Shown: positions 1-7,155 of the stretch, piece after piece | Layout of the letters: the number at the start of each line of letters is the position of its first letter | Numbering within the stretch: position 1 is the first letter of the stretch | Source: Verrucomicrobiaceae bacterium | Lineage (GTDB): Bacteria; Verrucomicrobiota; Verrucomicrobiia; Verrucomicrobiales; Verrucomicrobiaceae | DNA: 64,000 bases | Assembly (NCBI GenBank): GCA_024232965.1 | Contig: JACKQF010000004.1 | Location: 186,001 to 250,000 of the forward strand | Direction: 5' to 3' | Position numbers and translations under genes: made by a program | Notes under the pieces: model-generated | Database searches by the model: none | Seen by the model: only the letters and a program-made list of their open reading frames with translations | What the model was told of the DNA's origin: nothing

Positions 1-1
1 C

Positions 2-127
2 GACCACGAAAAATTGCGCGACGCAGCGGCAGAGTTCCGCCGTATCGCAAATGAAATGGCTCAACAGCAATTGCCAGTCGAGAACCAGAAAAGCAAAATC
101 GACGAGTTAGCCAATCGACCGTTGTAA
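2..127 (+). CDS. C-terminal end of an unidentified protein (partial)
   Basis: An open frame enters from the left edge and stops at TAA (125-127), giving 41 residues. They are hydrophilic and rich in Glu, Gln, Lys and Ala, as in a helical or coiled-coil tail. No start or domain lies inside the window, so the protein cannot be named. The 125 bases between this stop and aguB hold no gene that I can see. Confidence 0.4.
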   Translation, partial: DHEKLRDAAAEFRRIANEMAQQQLPVENQKSKIDELANRPL

Positions 128-252
128 AGGGGTTAGAAGCGCCCAAGCGACCCGACTTCTGCAGGCGAAACGTTTTGAGCCAGCCACATTTCTTCCACAA
201 ACTGGAGAACTCAGCGCTTGCGCAGTCTCGAATGCGGTGAATCATCCGCCGC

Positions 253-1119
253 ATGGCGAAAGTGACCCTTGGACTCGTGCAGAGTCGTGGATTTGAGACC
301 CAAAAAGAAGCCCTGGCGAAGCACGTGGATCTGATCCGCGATGCAGCCGCCAAGGGCGCGCAGATTGTTTGCCTCCAGGAACTCTTCCTGACACCCTACT
401 TTTGCCGCACCCAGGACACCGATCTCTTTGATCTCGCCGAGACCATTCCTGGACCGACAACAGAGGCGCTGCAGCCCCTTGCCAAGGAACTCGGCATCGT
501 CATCATCGCCTCCCTCTTTGAGAAGCGCGGCCCTGGACTCTACCACAATACAGCCGCAATCATCGATGCCGATGGCACACTGCTGGGCAAGTATCGCAAG
601 ATGCACATCCCACAAGATCCCGGCTTTGAAGAGAAGTTTTACTTTACCCCCGGAGATCTCGGTTACCGAGTCTGGGATACCAAGTTTGGCAGGATCGGCG
701 TCCTGATTTGCTGGGACCAATGGTATCCAGAGGCAGCGCGACTGACAGCACTCGCCGGAGCCCAAATCCTTTTTTACCCCACTGCCATCGGTTGGTTGGC
801 CAGCGAAAAAGCGGAGCTAGGCAAGGCACAACACACTGCCTGGGAGACCGTCCAGCGCGGACACGCCGTCGCTAATGGATGCTTCGTCGCCGCCGTAAAC
901 CGCACAGGGAACGAGGGAGAAACTGAGTTTTGGGGACAAACTTTTGTAGCCAATCCGTACGGAGAGATTATCGAAAAGGCCGCCGTATCGAAAGAGGAGG
1001 TCCTGATTGTCCCCTGCGACCTCAAAGAAGTTGAAGATTTTCGCCGAATTTGGCCCTTTTTTCGTGATCGTCGCATTGACACTTACGCAGCCCTGACCAA
1101 ACGCTACATCGATGAGTAA
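253..1119 (+). CDS. aguB: N-carbamoylputrescine amidase
   Basis: This 288-residue protein is a carbon-nitrogen hydrolase of the nitrilase superfamily. The catalytic Glu-Lys-Cys triad is visible as E43 (in LQELFLTPYF), K116 (in YRKMHIP) and C153 (in LICWDQWYPE). The CWDQWYPEAAR segment and the length fit the AguB branch, which hydrolyses N-carbamoylputrescine to putrescine, CO2 and ammonia in the cytoplasm. The next gene, an agmatine deiminase, makes exactly that substrate and overlaps this gene by 8 bases, which makes the assignment firm. The ATG at 253 has no Shine-Dalgarno sequence but begins the conserved KVTLGLVQ strand, so an earlier start is unlikely. Confidence 0.93.
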   Translation: MAKVTLGLVQSRGFETQKEALAKHVDLIRDAAAKGAQIVCLQELFLTPYFCRTQDTDLFDLAETIPGPTTEALQPLAKELGIVIIASLFEKRGPGLYHNTAAIIDADGTLLGKYRKMHIPQDPGFEEKFYFTPGDLGYRVWDTKFGRIGVLICWDQWYPEAARLTALAGAQILFYPTAIGWLASEKAELGKAQHTAWETVQRGHAVANGCFVAAVNRTGNEGETEFWGQTFVANPYGEIIEKAAVSKEEVLIVPCDLKEVEDFRRIWPFFRDRRIDTYAALTKRYIDE

Positions 1120-2155
1120 ACCCCTCCCCCAAAACTATCGCCTGCCCGCTGAATTCGAAACGCAGGAGGCGATCTGGCTTTCATGGCCATCCAACAAGGA
1201 AAGTTGCCCCAAGACTTTCCACCGACTCCAGGACAAGTTCGGCGAAATTGCCGCGCTCATCTCCCGTTACGAGCGCGTGCGTATCAATGCACCGATGCTC
1301 AGCCACATGAACATTCGGCTATCCATTGCGGACAACGAAGGCGATCTTAGCCAAGTGGATCTTTATGAGCACCCGACCAACGACGTGTGGTGCCGCGATC
1401 ACGGCCCAATCTTCATCAAGCATAACGAAACGGGCAAGGTAGCCATCACCGATTGGCAGTTCAACGCCTGGGGCGGTAAGTTCCCTCCCTTTGATCTCGA
1501 CAACGGGATCCCAGAAAAGGCTGCCGCAGTCCTGAAGATGGAACGCTTTACCTCCGACCTCATCCTTGAAGGGGGCGCCATCGAGACGAATGGAAAAGGC
1601 ATCCTTTTGACGACGGAGAACGTCCTCCTCAACAAGAACCGCAATCCTGATTGGTCCAAGGCCGACGTGGAGAAGGAATTGAAAACCATGCTCGGCGTCA
1701 ACGAGATCGTCTGGTTCAAGAAGGGAATCGAAGGCGACGACACCGACGGACATGTCGATGACATTGTACGCTTCATTCGCGATGACGCCCTCATCTGTAT
1801 GGTCGAACCGAAGGAGAACGACCCCAATTTCCGCACTCTCAAGGAAATCCGCGAGCGCCTGGACGATCTGCGTGCACCAGATGGCGGCAAAATGGAGATC
1901 ATCGAGATTGAGATGCCCTTGGGAATTGAGGTAAAGGACTGGCGCCTCAGCCGCCTGCCAGCCAGTTACGCCAACTTCCTCATCGTGAACAACGCTGTCT
2001 TGGTGCCTATTTTCGGCCAAAAGAAGCGCGACGCGCAGGCGGAAGACAAGATCGCCGAATGCTTTCCTGGTCGCGAGATCATCTCGATCACCGCCAAGGA
2101 CCTCGTCATGGAAGGCGGTGCGCTGCACTGCATCGCCATGCACGAGCCAAAATAG
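1112..2155 (+). CDS. aguA: agmatine deiminase
   Basis: This 347-residue protein belongs to the peptidyl-arginine-deiminase-like agmatine deiminase family, which converts agmatine to N-carbamoylputrescine and ammonia. Visible family features are the N-terminal LPAEFETQEAIWLSWP, the WCRDHGP segment, the GDDTDGHVDD block (residues 208-217, with D210 and H214) and the C-terminal GGALHC with nucleophile C340. The ATG overlaps the end of aguB by 8 bases, so the two are probably translated together. Together they turn agmatine into putrescine. An arginine decarboxylase, which would supply agmatine, is not in the window. The gene converges with the minus-strand gene that follows; their stop codons are one base apart. 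Confidence 0.95.
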   Translation: MSKPLPQNYRLPAEFETQEAIWLSWPSNKESCPKTFHRLQDKFGEIAALISRYERVRINAPMLSHMNIRLSIADNEGDLSQVDLYEHPTNDVWCRDHGPIFIKHNETGKVAITDWQFNAWGGKFPPFDLDNGIPEKAAAVLKMERFTSDLILEGGAIETNGKGILLTTENVLLNKNRNPDWSKADVEKELKTMLGVNEIVWFKKGIEGDDTDGHVDDIVRFIRDDALICMVEPKENDPNFRTLKEIRERLDDLRAPDGGKMEIIEIEMPLGIEVKDWRLSRLPASYANFLIVNNAVLVPIFGQKKRDAQAEDKIAECFPGREIISITAKDLVMEGGALHCIAMHEPK

Positions 2156-2156
2156 A

Positions 2157-2741
2157 TCACTGCTGCAATTCAGCTCCGCCAGTCACGCCAGAATCGTTCT
2201 TGATGATATCGTCACCAGTGAACAACTGGCGGTCTGGACCGGCGGAGCGAATTTCCATCTTGGCACCGCTCACGGAGTGGAACCAGAAGGGCGATCCCCA
2301 GCGATCCATCAACTGCCCCCCTCGCACCGCCGGACTGTTCGCCGGGAAAAGCCCTCCCGGTTTGCTGGGATCTACCGTGCCCGTCAGGGCAGCCGTGATG
2401 TCGCTGTTCAATCCCACCGGATTGTCACCGTAGGCTCTGCGGTAGAGATCAACGAATTCCTCCACGATATCCAGGTCCTCTTCAGGCGTGATTGCATCGG
2501 AGTTCAGCTGCATGGCCCGCTCCAAATTGGCGGGATCAATCCCCATCGACACGGGAGGCGCGGAGGGTTCAGATGGCACATCAGGGCGCGCACTTGGAGT
2601 CGGCGCAGCCGGAGGCAAATCGTGCGATCTTGATTCAATGGAATCAAGCGCCTTGTACATCCAGCCCACTAGAATGGCGAGTACGATGACCAGGAAGGCG
2701 AGAATGTAGGGAGCTGGACGCTTTGGCAGGGGGTTGCTCAT
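2157..2741 (-). CDS. membrane-anchored protein with pseudopilin-like C-terminus
   Basis: From the ATG at 2741 the product has 194 residues. One hydrophobic segment (about residues 12-32) follows a short basic N-terminus, and then comes a Pro/Ala/Ser-rich linker (about 42-65). The C-terminus contains DRWGSPFWF and later IRSAGPDRQLFTGDD. This pattern is known from the C-terminal end of GspG-like major pseudopilins, where the Asp residues bind calcium. There is no prepilin peptidase site, so it is not a typical pseudopilin. It starts 2 bases after the stop of the upstream gene and is surely co-transcribed with it. A start 22 codons earlier is possible, but it would overlap the neighbour and add a basic, atypical leader. 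Function unknown. Confidence 0.7.
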   Translation of the reverse strand: MSNPLPKRPAPYILAFLVIVLAILVGWMYKALDSIESRSHDLPPAAPTPSARPDVPSEPSAPPVSMGIDPANLERAMQLNSDAITPEEDLDIVEEFVDLYRRAYGDNPVGLNSDITAALTGTVDPSKPGGLFPANSPAVRGGQLMDRWGSPFWFHSVSGAKMEIRSAGPDRQLFTGDDIIKNDSGVTGGAELQQ

Positions 2742-2743
2742 GT

Positions 2744-4057
2744 TTACTTTACGACGTTGATGTTGAATGGAGCGGTGACGGTGTGCCCATTGACCTTGGC
2801 GACGCAAAAGAGTTTCAGAAACCCCGCCTTAGGCCAAAACACCTTAAAACTCAACTCAGGCCCACCCCGCACCTCGCTGCCGAGAACATCCCCGCCCGTC
2901 GGATGAAACTGCACCACCTGCTGCCCATCTGCGTAGACACCGGTGAGATGCGCAAAGGCGTTCAAGAATGGCTCCAGACTCTGCAAAGGCCGACCGCCTG
3001 ATCCAGACACTCGCAATCGAATCAATTGCAACTGGCGTTCCTTGAATACCACCGTCCGCCCCGAACTCGGCAGAAGTTGAAAGCGCAAATCGCCCACGGT
3101 CGCAGACACCGTCGTTGGCTCAGGCACCACCGGCACTGAGTCAACGGCACCCAGATGAGCCTGCGGGTACTCCTGTAAACCCGTCGCCGCAGGCACCACT
3201 CCCGCCCAAACCCAATACGCCCCGTCTTTTTCCGGAGTGAAGGCAAAAGAGTATTCCCCAGGGTTGGCGGTCGGCTGCGGCTGTTTCCACTGAAAATCGG
3301 CGAACTGAGGGCCAAGGAGCAATGCGTGGATTGGCTGCGTGTGCACAGTAATGAGATCCTCGCGATCCAATGGGCTTCCGCTCGTCGTGGTGAGGTGCAG
3401 CTTCACCGTGGACTCGATCCCGGCCTGAAGAGGATGATCCACCGCCGCGATCAGAGCAGCGGTTGCGTGCTCAGGCTCAACGAAAACAAAGCTATAGGGG
3501 ATGCGGCGTGCCACCAGGGGGCGCTGGCACTTCTCACAGACCTTCCCCTTGGCACTGGCGATCACTTCAGGATGATTCAGGCAGCAGTAGATCTCGCCAT
3601 CCACCATTTGCGGAGCAAACCCGACAGACAGGGCCTTGAGCGACCGCTGAAATTCTGCGAACACCATTTTGGCCCCGTCCAAATTTCCCACCATGCCGTC
3701 TTGCGCGATCAAATTGACGGACCGAAAGGCCACTGAGATTTGGGCATCGCGAGCTTCCTGACTCACACCTTTGACCGGAACTCGGGCAATAACGCGCAAG
3801 GCAGGACTGCATAGTGAGATCTGGTCCGGCACCTCCTCGACGCGACCGTCGTGGAGCAACCTCCCCACATTCGTCGTGGAAAGTCGCAGGACGTTCCACG
3901 CTTCGGCGTCCGTGATCGGATTCAAGACCCGCTGCGGCAACGGGACATCAGCATGCCCCGGCATCGATATGAGCATTGCCGCGGCAATTGCCCCCAGGCT
4001 CCGGAAACATTGTCGGACAGGGTGACTGCTGGCAGTGGGGGGCTGAATCAAATTCAC
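2744..4057 (-). CDS. exported protein with heavy-metal-binding-domain motif
   Basis: This 437-residue protein has a signal peptide ending near GHA|DV (about residue 37). At residues 157-182 it carries YCCLNHPEV followed by CEKCQRPLV. Residues C159, H162, C174 and C177 match the spacing of the heavy-metal-binding domain found in copper/silver efflux adaptor proteins (PF19335-type; family knowledge). The rest looks like beta-sandwich domains, including a stretch (about 205-300) that resembles the FixH/CopC-like segments seen in such proteins. It is probably periplasmic. The gene is divergent from the prepilin-like gene at 4265 and is followed 2 bases later by the membrane-anchored partner. A metal-trafficking or metal-sensing role is inference. 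Confidence 0.7.
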   Translation of the reverse strand: MNLIQPPTASSHPVRQCFRSLGAIAAAMLISMPGHADVPLPQRVLNPITDAEAWNVLRLSTTNVGRLLHDGRVEEVPDQISLCSPALRVIARVPVKGVSQEARDAQISVAFRSVNLIAQDGMVGNLDGAKMVFAEFQRSLKALSVGFAPQMVDGEIYCCLNHPEVIASAKGKVCEKCQRPLVARRIPYSFVFVEPEHATAALIAAVDHPLQAGIESTVKLHLTTTSGSPLDREDLITVHTQPIHALLLGPQFADFQWKQPQPTANPGEYSFAFTPEKDGAYWVWAGVVPAATGLQEYPQAHLGAVDSVPVVPEPTTVSATVGDLRFQLLPSSGRTVVFKERQLQLIRLRVSGSGGRPLQSLEPFLNAFAHLTGVYADGQQVVQFHPTGGDVLGSEVRGGPELSFKVFWPKAGFLKLFCVAKVNGHTVTAPFNINVVK

Positions 4058-4211
4058 AGGATCGATGCTAGCTCATGGACACGGTCGGCTGCAATTCACG
4101 ATTTTTCGATTCCCTCATCGGATCAACCGTTCCCTCGCACCCGAAAATAAGCCCAAAAATCTCAAAAGTGACAATAATACCAAAAATAACAATCAAAATT
4201 GCAAATAACAG

Positions 4212-4241
4212 TTGCAACAAAATTCATTGGAATCATACTAT
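4212..4241 (+). promoter_or_regulatory. candidate sigma-70-type promoter for the prepilin-like gene
   Basis: TTGCAA (4212-4217) and TACTAT (4236-4241) are separated by 18 bases, and each matches 4 of 6 consensus positions. A transcript would begin near 4249, 16 bases before the ATG at 4265. It lies in an unusually A-rich tract (about 4141-4230) between the two divergent genes. If real, it rules out translation starts upstream of 4249. Confidence 0.35.
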
Positions 4242-4264
4242 CCACACCTCAAGCCCTCCCGGTC

Positions 4265-4651
4265 ATGATCACCTCCCCTTCCTCAACCTCCAAAGTGTGT
4301 CGCGGATTCAGTTTGATCGAACTCCTGACAGTAATCGCGATCCTCGGCCTGCTGGCTTCTATCGCCACAGCTGCCTTCAGCACCCCAAAGGCCAGCTATG
4401 AAAAGGCACGCGCCCGCCGCAACGCGCAGCAAATCGCGACCGAATACAACTGCGCTCGCGCTGCAGGATTGAACTTCACGGTGGAGAGTGACGTTTTGGC
4501 CACCGCCAGGAACGTAGTGCGTGGAGGCATCGCTACCAGCGGTGCCTTCAGAGGCAGAGAGTTCAAGGTCGCGGGCATCGAGATCGAAGACGTCGAAGAG
4601 GCAGCCAATTTCCTGGTGATCCACGACGGAGAACTGATCTTTCAACATTGA
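4265..4651 (+). CDS. type IV pilin-like protein with prepilin N-methylation site
   Basis: This 128-residue protein has a basic N-terminus followed by CRGFSLIELLTVIAILGLL. This is the prepilin peptidase site: cleavage after Gly, Phe becomes residue 1, and Glu5 is present. The hydrophobic helix leads into a small domain of about 85 residues with a short helix-rich part and a final beta region. It is much shorter than major pilins and resembles minor pseudopilins of verrucomicrobia. The ATG at 4265 is chosen over an in-frame start 22 codons earlier because it leaves a normal-length leader and sits just behind the promoter-like site. No other pilus or type II secretion gene lies next to it apart from the pseudopilin-like protein at 2157. 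Confidence 0.75.
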   Translation: MITSPSSTSKVCRGFSLIELLTVIAILGLLASIATAAFSTPKASYEKARARRNAQQIATEYNCARAAGLNFTVESDVLATARNVVRGGIATSGAFRGREFKVAGIEIEDVEEAANFLVIHDGELIFQH

Positions 4652-4783
4652 TCCCCGGATTACGCTACCATCAGGGTCTCTTTCCCTGCCGTTTCAAACT
4701 TCAAGGGCTGGGCAAAAGTGCAGTCTTGCTTCCCGAGCGCATTCCAGGCATTATCTGGGAAATCACGCCGCTCCGTTCCACTC

Positions 4784-5686
4784 ATGATAATGCCCCGCCC
4801 TTCATTTCTCTCCGTAGCCTTCGCACCGCTCATGCTGGCGGTCGCCATCTGCATCGCCCCGCAGGCGCTCAACGCGCAATACACGATGGGCATCGAACTC
4901 TCGAAACGGAACTTCCTGTCAATGGAACCGATCGCCGCAACGGTGACGATTAGCAATCGCTCAGGGGCCGACGTAGTTGTGGGGGGCAGGAACCAACAAA
5001 ACTGGATGTCTTTCACCATCGAAGATTCCCAAGGCCGCGCACTGACCCCAGTCAATGTGGAGATCGAGGACTCGTTCATCTTTCAGGCGGGTCAGACCTT
5101 GAAGAAGCGTATCCTTATCACTGACACCTACGCGATGTCGGAAGTTGGCAGCTATGCGGTGAAGGCAGTGGCATACCACGCCCCCTCCCAGCAATATTAT
5201 GAGTCCAATCGCATGGTCATGCAGGTGATGGACGTCAAGCCATACAAGGAGTTCTCCTTTGGCGTGCCTCAGGGCTACCCTGATGCTGGCCGCATTAAGC
5301 GCTACGTCCTGATCGTTTTTCACGACACCAATTCCACCACGCTCTATGCCCGTGTGATCGACGACCGAACTGGCACCAATTTGTCCACCTTCCAATTGGG
5401 CCCGATCCTCATGGCCCACGAACCGAACTTCACCGTCGATAGTGCCAACCGCTTGCACGCCTTCTTCTTGGCTGCGCCCAAGATCTTTTGTCATGCCACG
5501 GTGAACCCAGATGGCAAGCTCGACAAACGCCGCTATTTTCGCGAATTGGACGGCGACCGCCCCGTGCTCATGAGTTCAGGCGCCGCCGTCGAAGTTCGTG
5601 GCGGACTGCCTTTCGATCCCAACGCACCCGTCGCTGCCACCGGGTCCACGATGCGCCGCGCGTCGGAGCGTCCACCCGGACTCTGA
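4784..5686 (+). CDS. exported protein of unknown function
   Basis: I do not recognise this family. With the ATG at 4784 the product is 300 residues long. It has a clear signal peptide, with a basic start, a hydrophobic stretch SVAFAPLMLAVAICIA, and likely cleavage after ALNA. The part after cleavage is rich in beta strands. Its first half (MGIELSKRNFLSMEPI and following) looks like an Ig-fold domain of the kind that describes how a property is elevated or inherited in secreted proteins. The C-terminus is Pro/Arg/Ser-rich and probably disordered. In-frame starts at 4718 and 4790 are also possible; none has a Shine-Dalgarno sequence. The gene converges with argA, with 4 bases between the stops. 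Confidence 0.6.
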   Translation: MIMPRPSFLSVAFAPLMLAVAICIAPQALNAQYTMGIELSKRNFLSMEPIAATVTISNRSGADVVVGGRNQQNWMSFTIEDSQGRALTPVNVEIEDSFIFQAGQTLKKRILITDTYAMSEVGSYAVKAVAYHAPSQQYYESNRMVMQVMDVKPYKEFSFGVPQGYPDAGRIKRYVLIVFHDTNSTTLYARVIDDRTGTNLSTFQLGPILMAHEPNFTVDSANRLHAFFLAAPKIFCHATVNPDGKLDKRRYFRELDGDRPVLMSSGAAVEVRGGLPFDPNAPVAATGSTMRRASERPPGL

Positions 5687-5690
5687 GGGC

Positions 5691-7013
5691 TTAGGCTTTT
5701 AGATCCTTGACCAAGACCTTCGAATTCCGACCGCTACGCTCATACTGTTCACGCCGCGCCGGGGGCAGCGCTTGAGGATCGGAGACTGCAAAGCCTGCCT
5801 TTTCTTCGAAGAAACGGAAGGCCTGGGTCGATAGAGCAAAGAGCCGATGGCAGCCCTTCTGTCTGGCAGTTTCCTCCGCAAAGGTCACGAGCTTTTGCGC
5901 GTGCCCCTTGTTCTTATGGGAACGCCGCACAAACAGGCAGGCCAGTTCGGCTAACGGCGAAGACTTGTCTGGCTCCTCAAAGCAGTGGACCGCGACGCAC
6001 CCGATGGGATTGCCATCCAGTTCCAAAACAAAAAAGTCTGCGATCTTTGACTGCAACTGTTCACGACTTCTCGGCACTAGCGCCGCGTCATCCATCGATT
6101 GCTCCATCATCGACAACAGCGTTCCGACATCGCTGGGACTAGCCTTGCGGATCTGCTGATAGTCATCGGCATGGATCATGGTGCCGACACCTTCATTGCT
6201 AAAGAGCTCTGCCAGCAAAGCTTCATCCTGCGTTCCATCGACAATATGCACGCGTGGCACGCCCTCTTGGCAAGCCATTGCCCCGTAGCGGAGTTTTGAC
6301 AGCATGTTCACGTCATGCCGTGGATCGCGCTTTTTGAAAATGTCACGTGCGCCAGCAACAGAAAGCTGTGCGATTCGCCCACCAGCCTCGGTAAAAAGTC
6401 CGCTTTCGGACACGAAAATAATCTTCGCAGCATTCAGAGCCACCGCCAACTCCATCGCCACCGCGTCAGAGTTCAGCCGCAGCGTTACCCCACGACCATC
6501 GTATCCCAACGGCATGACGATAGGCAGGATGTCCGCCTTCAGCAAGGTCTGCAAAGATTCCACATCAACACGTTCAATCCGGCCCGTGAATTCTTGATCC
6601 ACCCCATCGATTACCCCTGCAGGATGCACTGCTAGGGCGCTAGAAATCACCACAGGCAACTCCAGCGCCGTCAGGTCTGCCATCAGTTCGCTTGCCTGCC
6701 GAGTGATCGCCTCAATAGCCACATTCATTGTCGCCGCATCCGTGCGGCCCATGCCATCGTCGTTGCTAAGCGTGACGCCGCGACTGTTTGCGAGATCTTG
6801 GATTTGGCAACGGGCACCAAAGACGAGGACAACCTCGATGTTCAACGATTGAAGCACAGCCACATCTTGGAGCAGTGCCGCGAATCCAGGCAGTTTCATC
6901 ACCGCGCCATCGATGTTGATCACAAAAACACGCTGACGGAACTGCGGCACGTAGCGCAGGATTCCGCGGAGATCTTCAAAGCGTTGGACAGGTTTTGCTG
7001 GGTCAATGGACAC
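5691..7013 (-). CDS. argA: N-acetylglutamate synthase (amino-acid N-acetyltransferase)
   Basis: The 440-residue product has the classic ArgA layout: an amino-acid-kinase fold (about residues 20-285) followed by a GNAT acetyltransferase domain (about 295-440). The kinase-like part opens with RVFVINIDGAVM and includes LVFGARCQI and the DAVAMELAVALNAAKIIFVS segment. The GNAT part contains LACLFVRRSHKNKGHAQKL, the acetyl-CoA loop (about residues 357-375). It makes N-acetylglutamate from glutamate and acetyl-CoA, the first step of arginine synthesis. The length is nearly that of E. coli ArgA (443). The start is GTG, only four codons after an in-frame stop, so the N-terminus is well fixed. In the family, arginine inhibits through the kinase-like domain. 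No other arg gene is nearby. Confidence 0.88.
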   Translation of the reverse strand: MSIDPAKPVQRFEDLRGILRYVPQFRQRVFVINIDGAVMKLPGFAALLQDVAVLQSLNIEVVLVFGARCQIQDLANSRGVTLSNDDGMGRTDAATMNVAIEAITRQASELMADLTALELPVVISSALAVHPAGVIDGVDQEFTGRIERVDVESLQTLLKADILPIVMPLGYDGRGVTLRLNSDAVAMELAVALNAAKIIFVSESGLFTEAGGRIAQLSVAGARDIFKKRDPRHDVNMLSKLRYGAMACQEGVPRVHIVDGTQDEALLAELFSNEGVGTMIHADDYQQIRKASPSDVGTLLSMMEQSMDDAALVPRSREQLQSKIADFFVLELDGNPIGCVAVHCFEEPDKSSPLAELACLFVRRSHKNKGHAQKLVTFAEETARQKGCHRLFALSTQAFRFFEEKAGFAVSDPQALPPARREQYERSGRNSKVLVKDLKA

Positions 7014-7155
7014 CCGGTAATCTCACGCATAATCCACCACTGAGCAAGCAGACGCTGCGGGCTCCGCTTTCCCACTCCCCCAAATCTTCGCTGCTCGGCA
7101 GGAGTCCATGCTTCCGCCAATCACCACACTGCATCACTCACAATGTCGCCATAGC

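Noticed and set aside
4718..4783. Earlier start of the exported protein at 4718
   Set aside because: It would put 22 unconserved residues ahead of a normal signal peptide; the ATG at 4784 or 4790 gives a standard leader.
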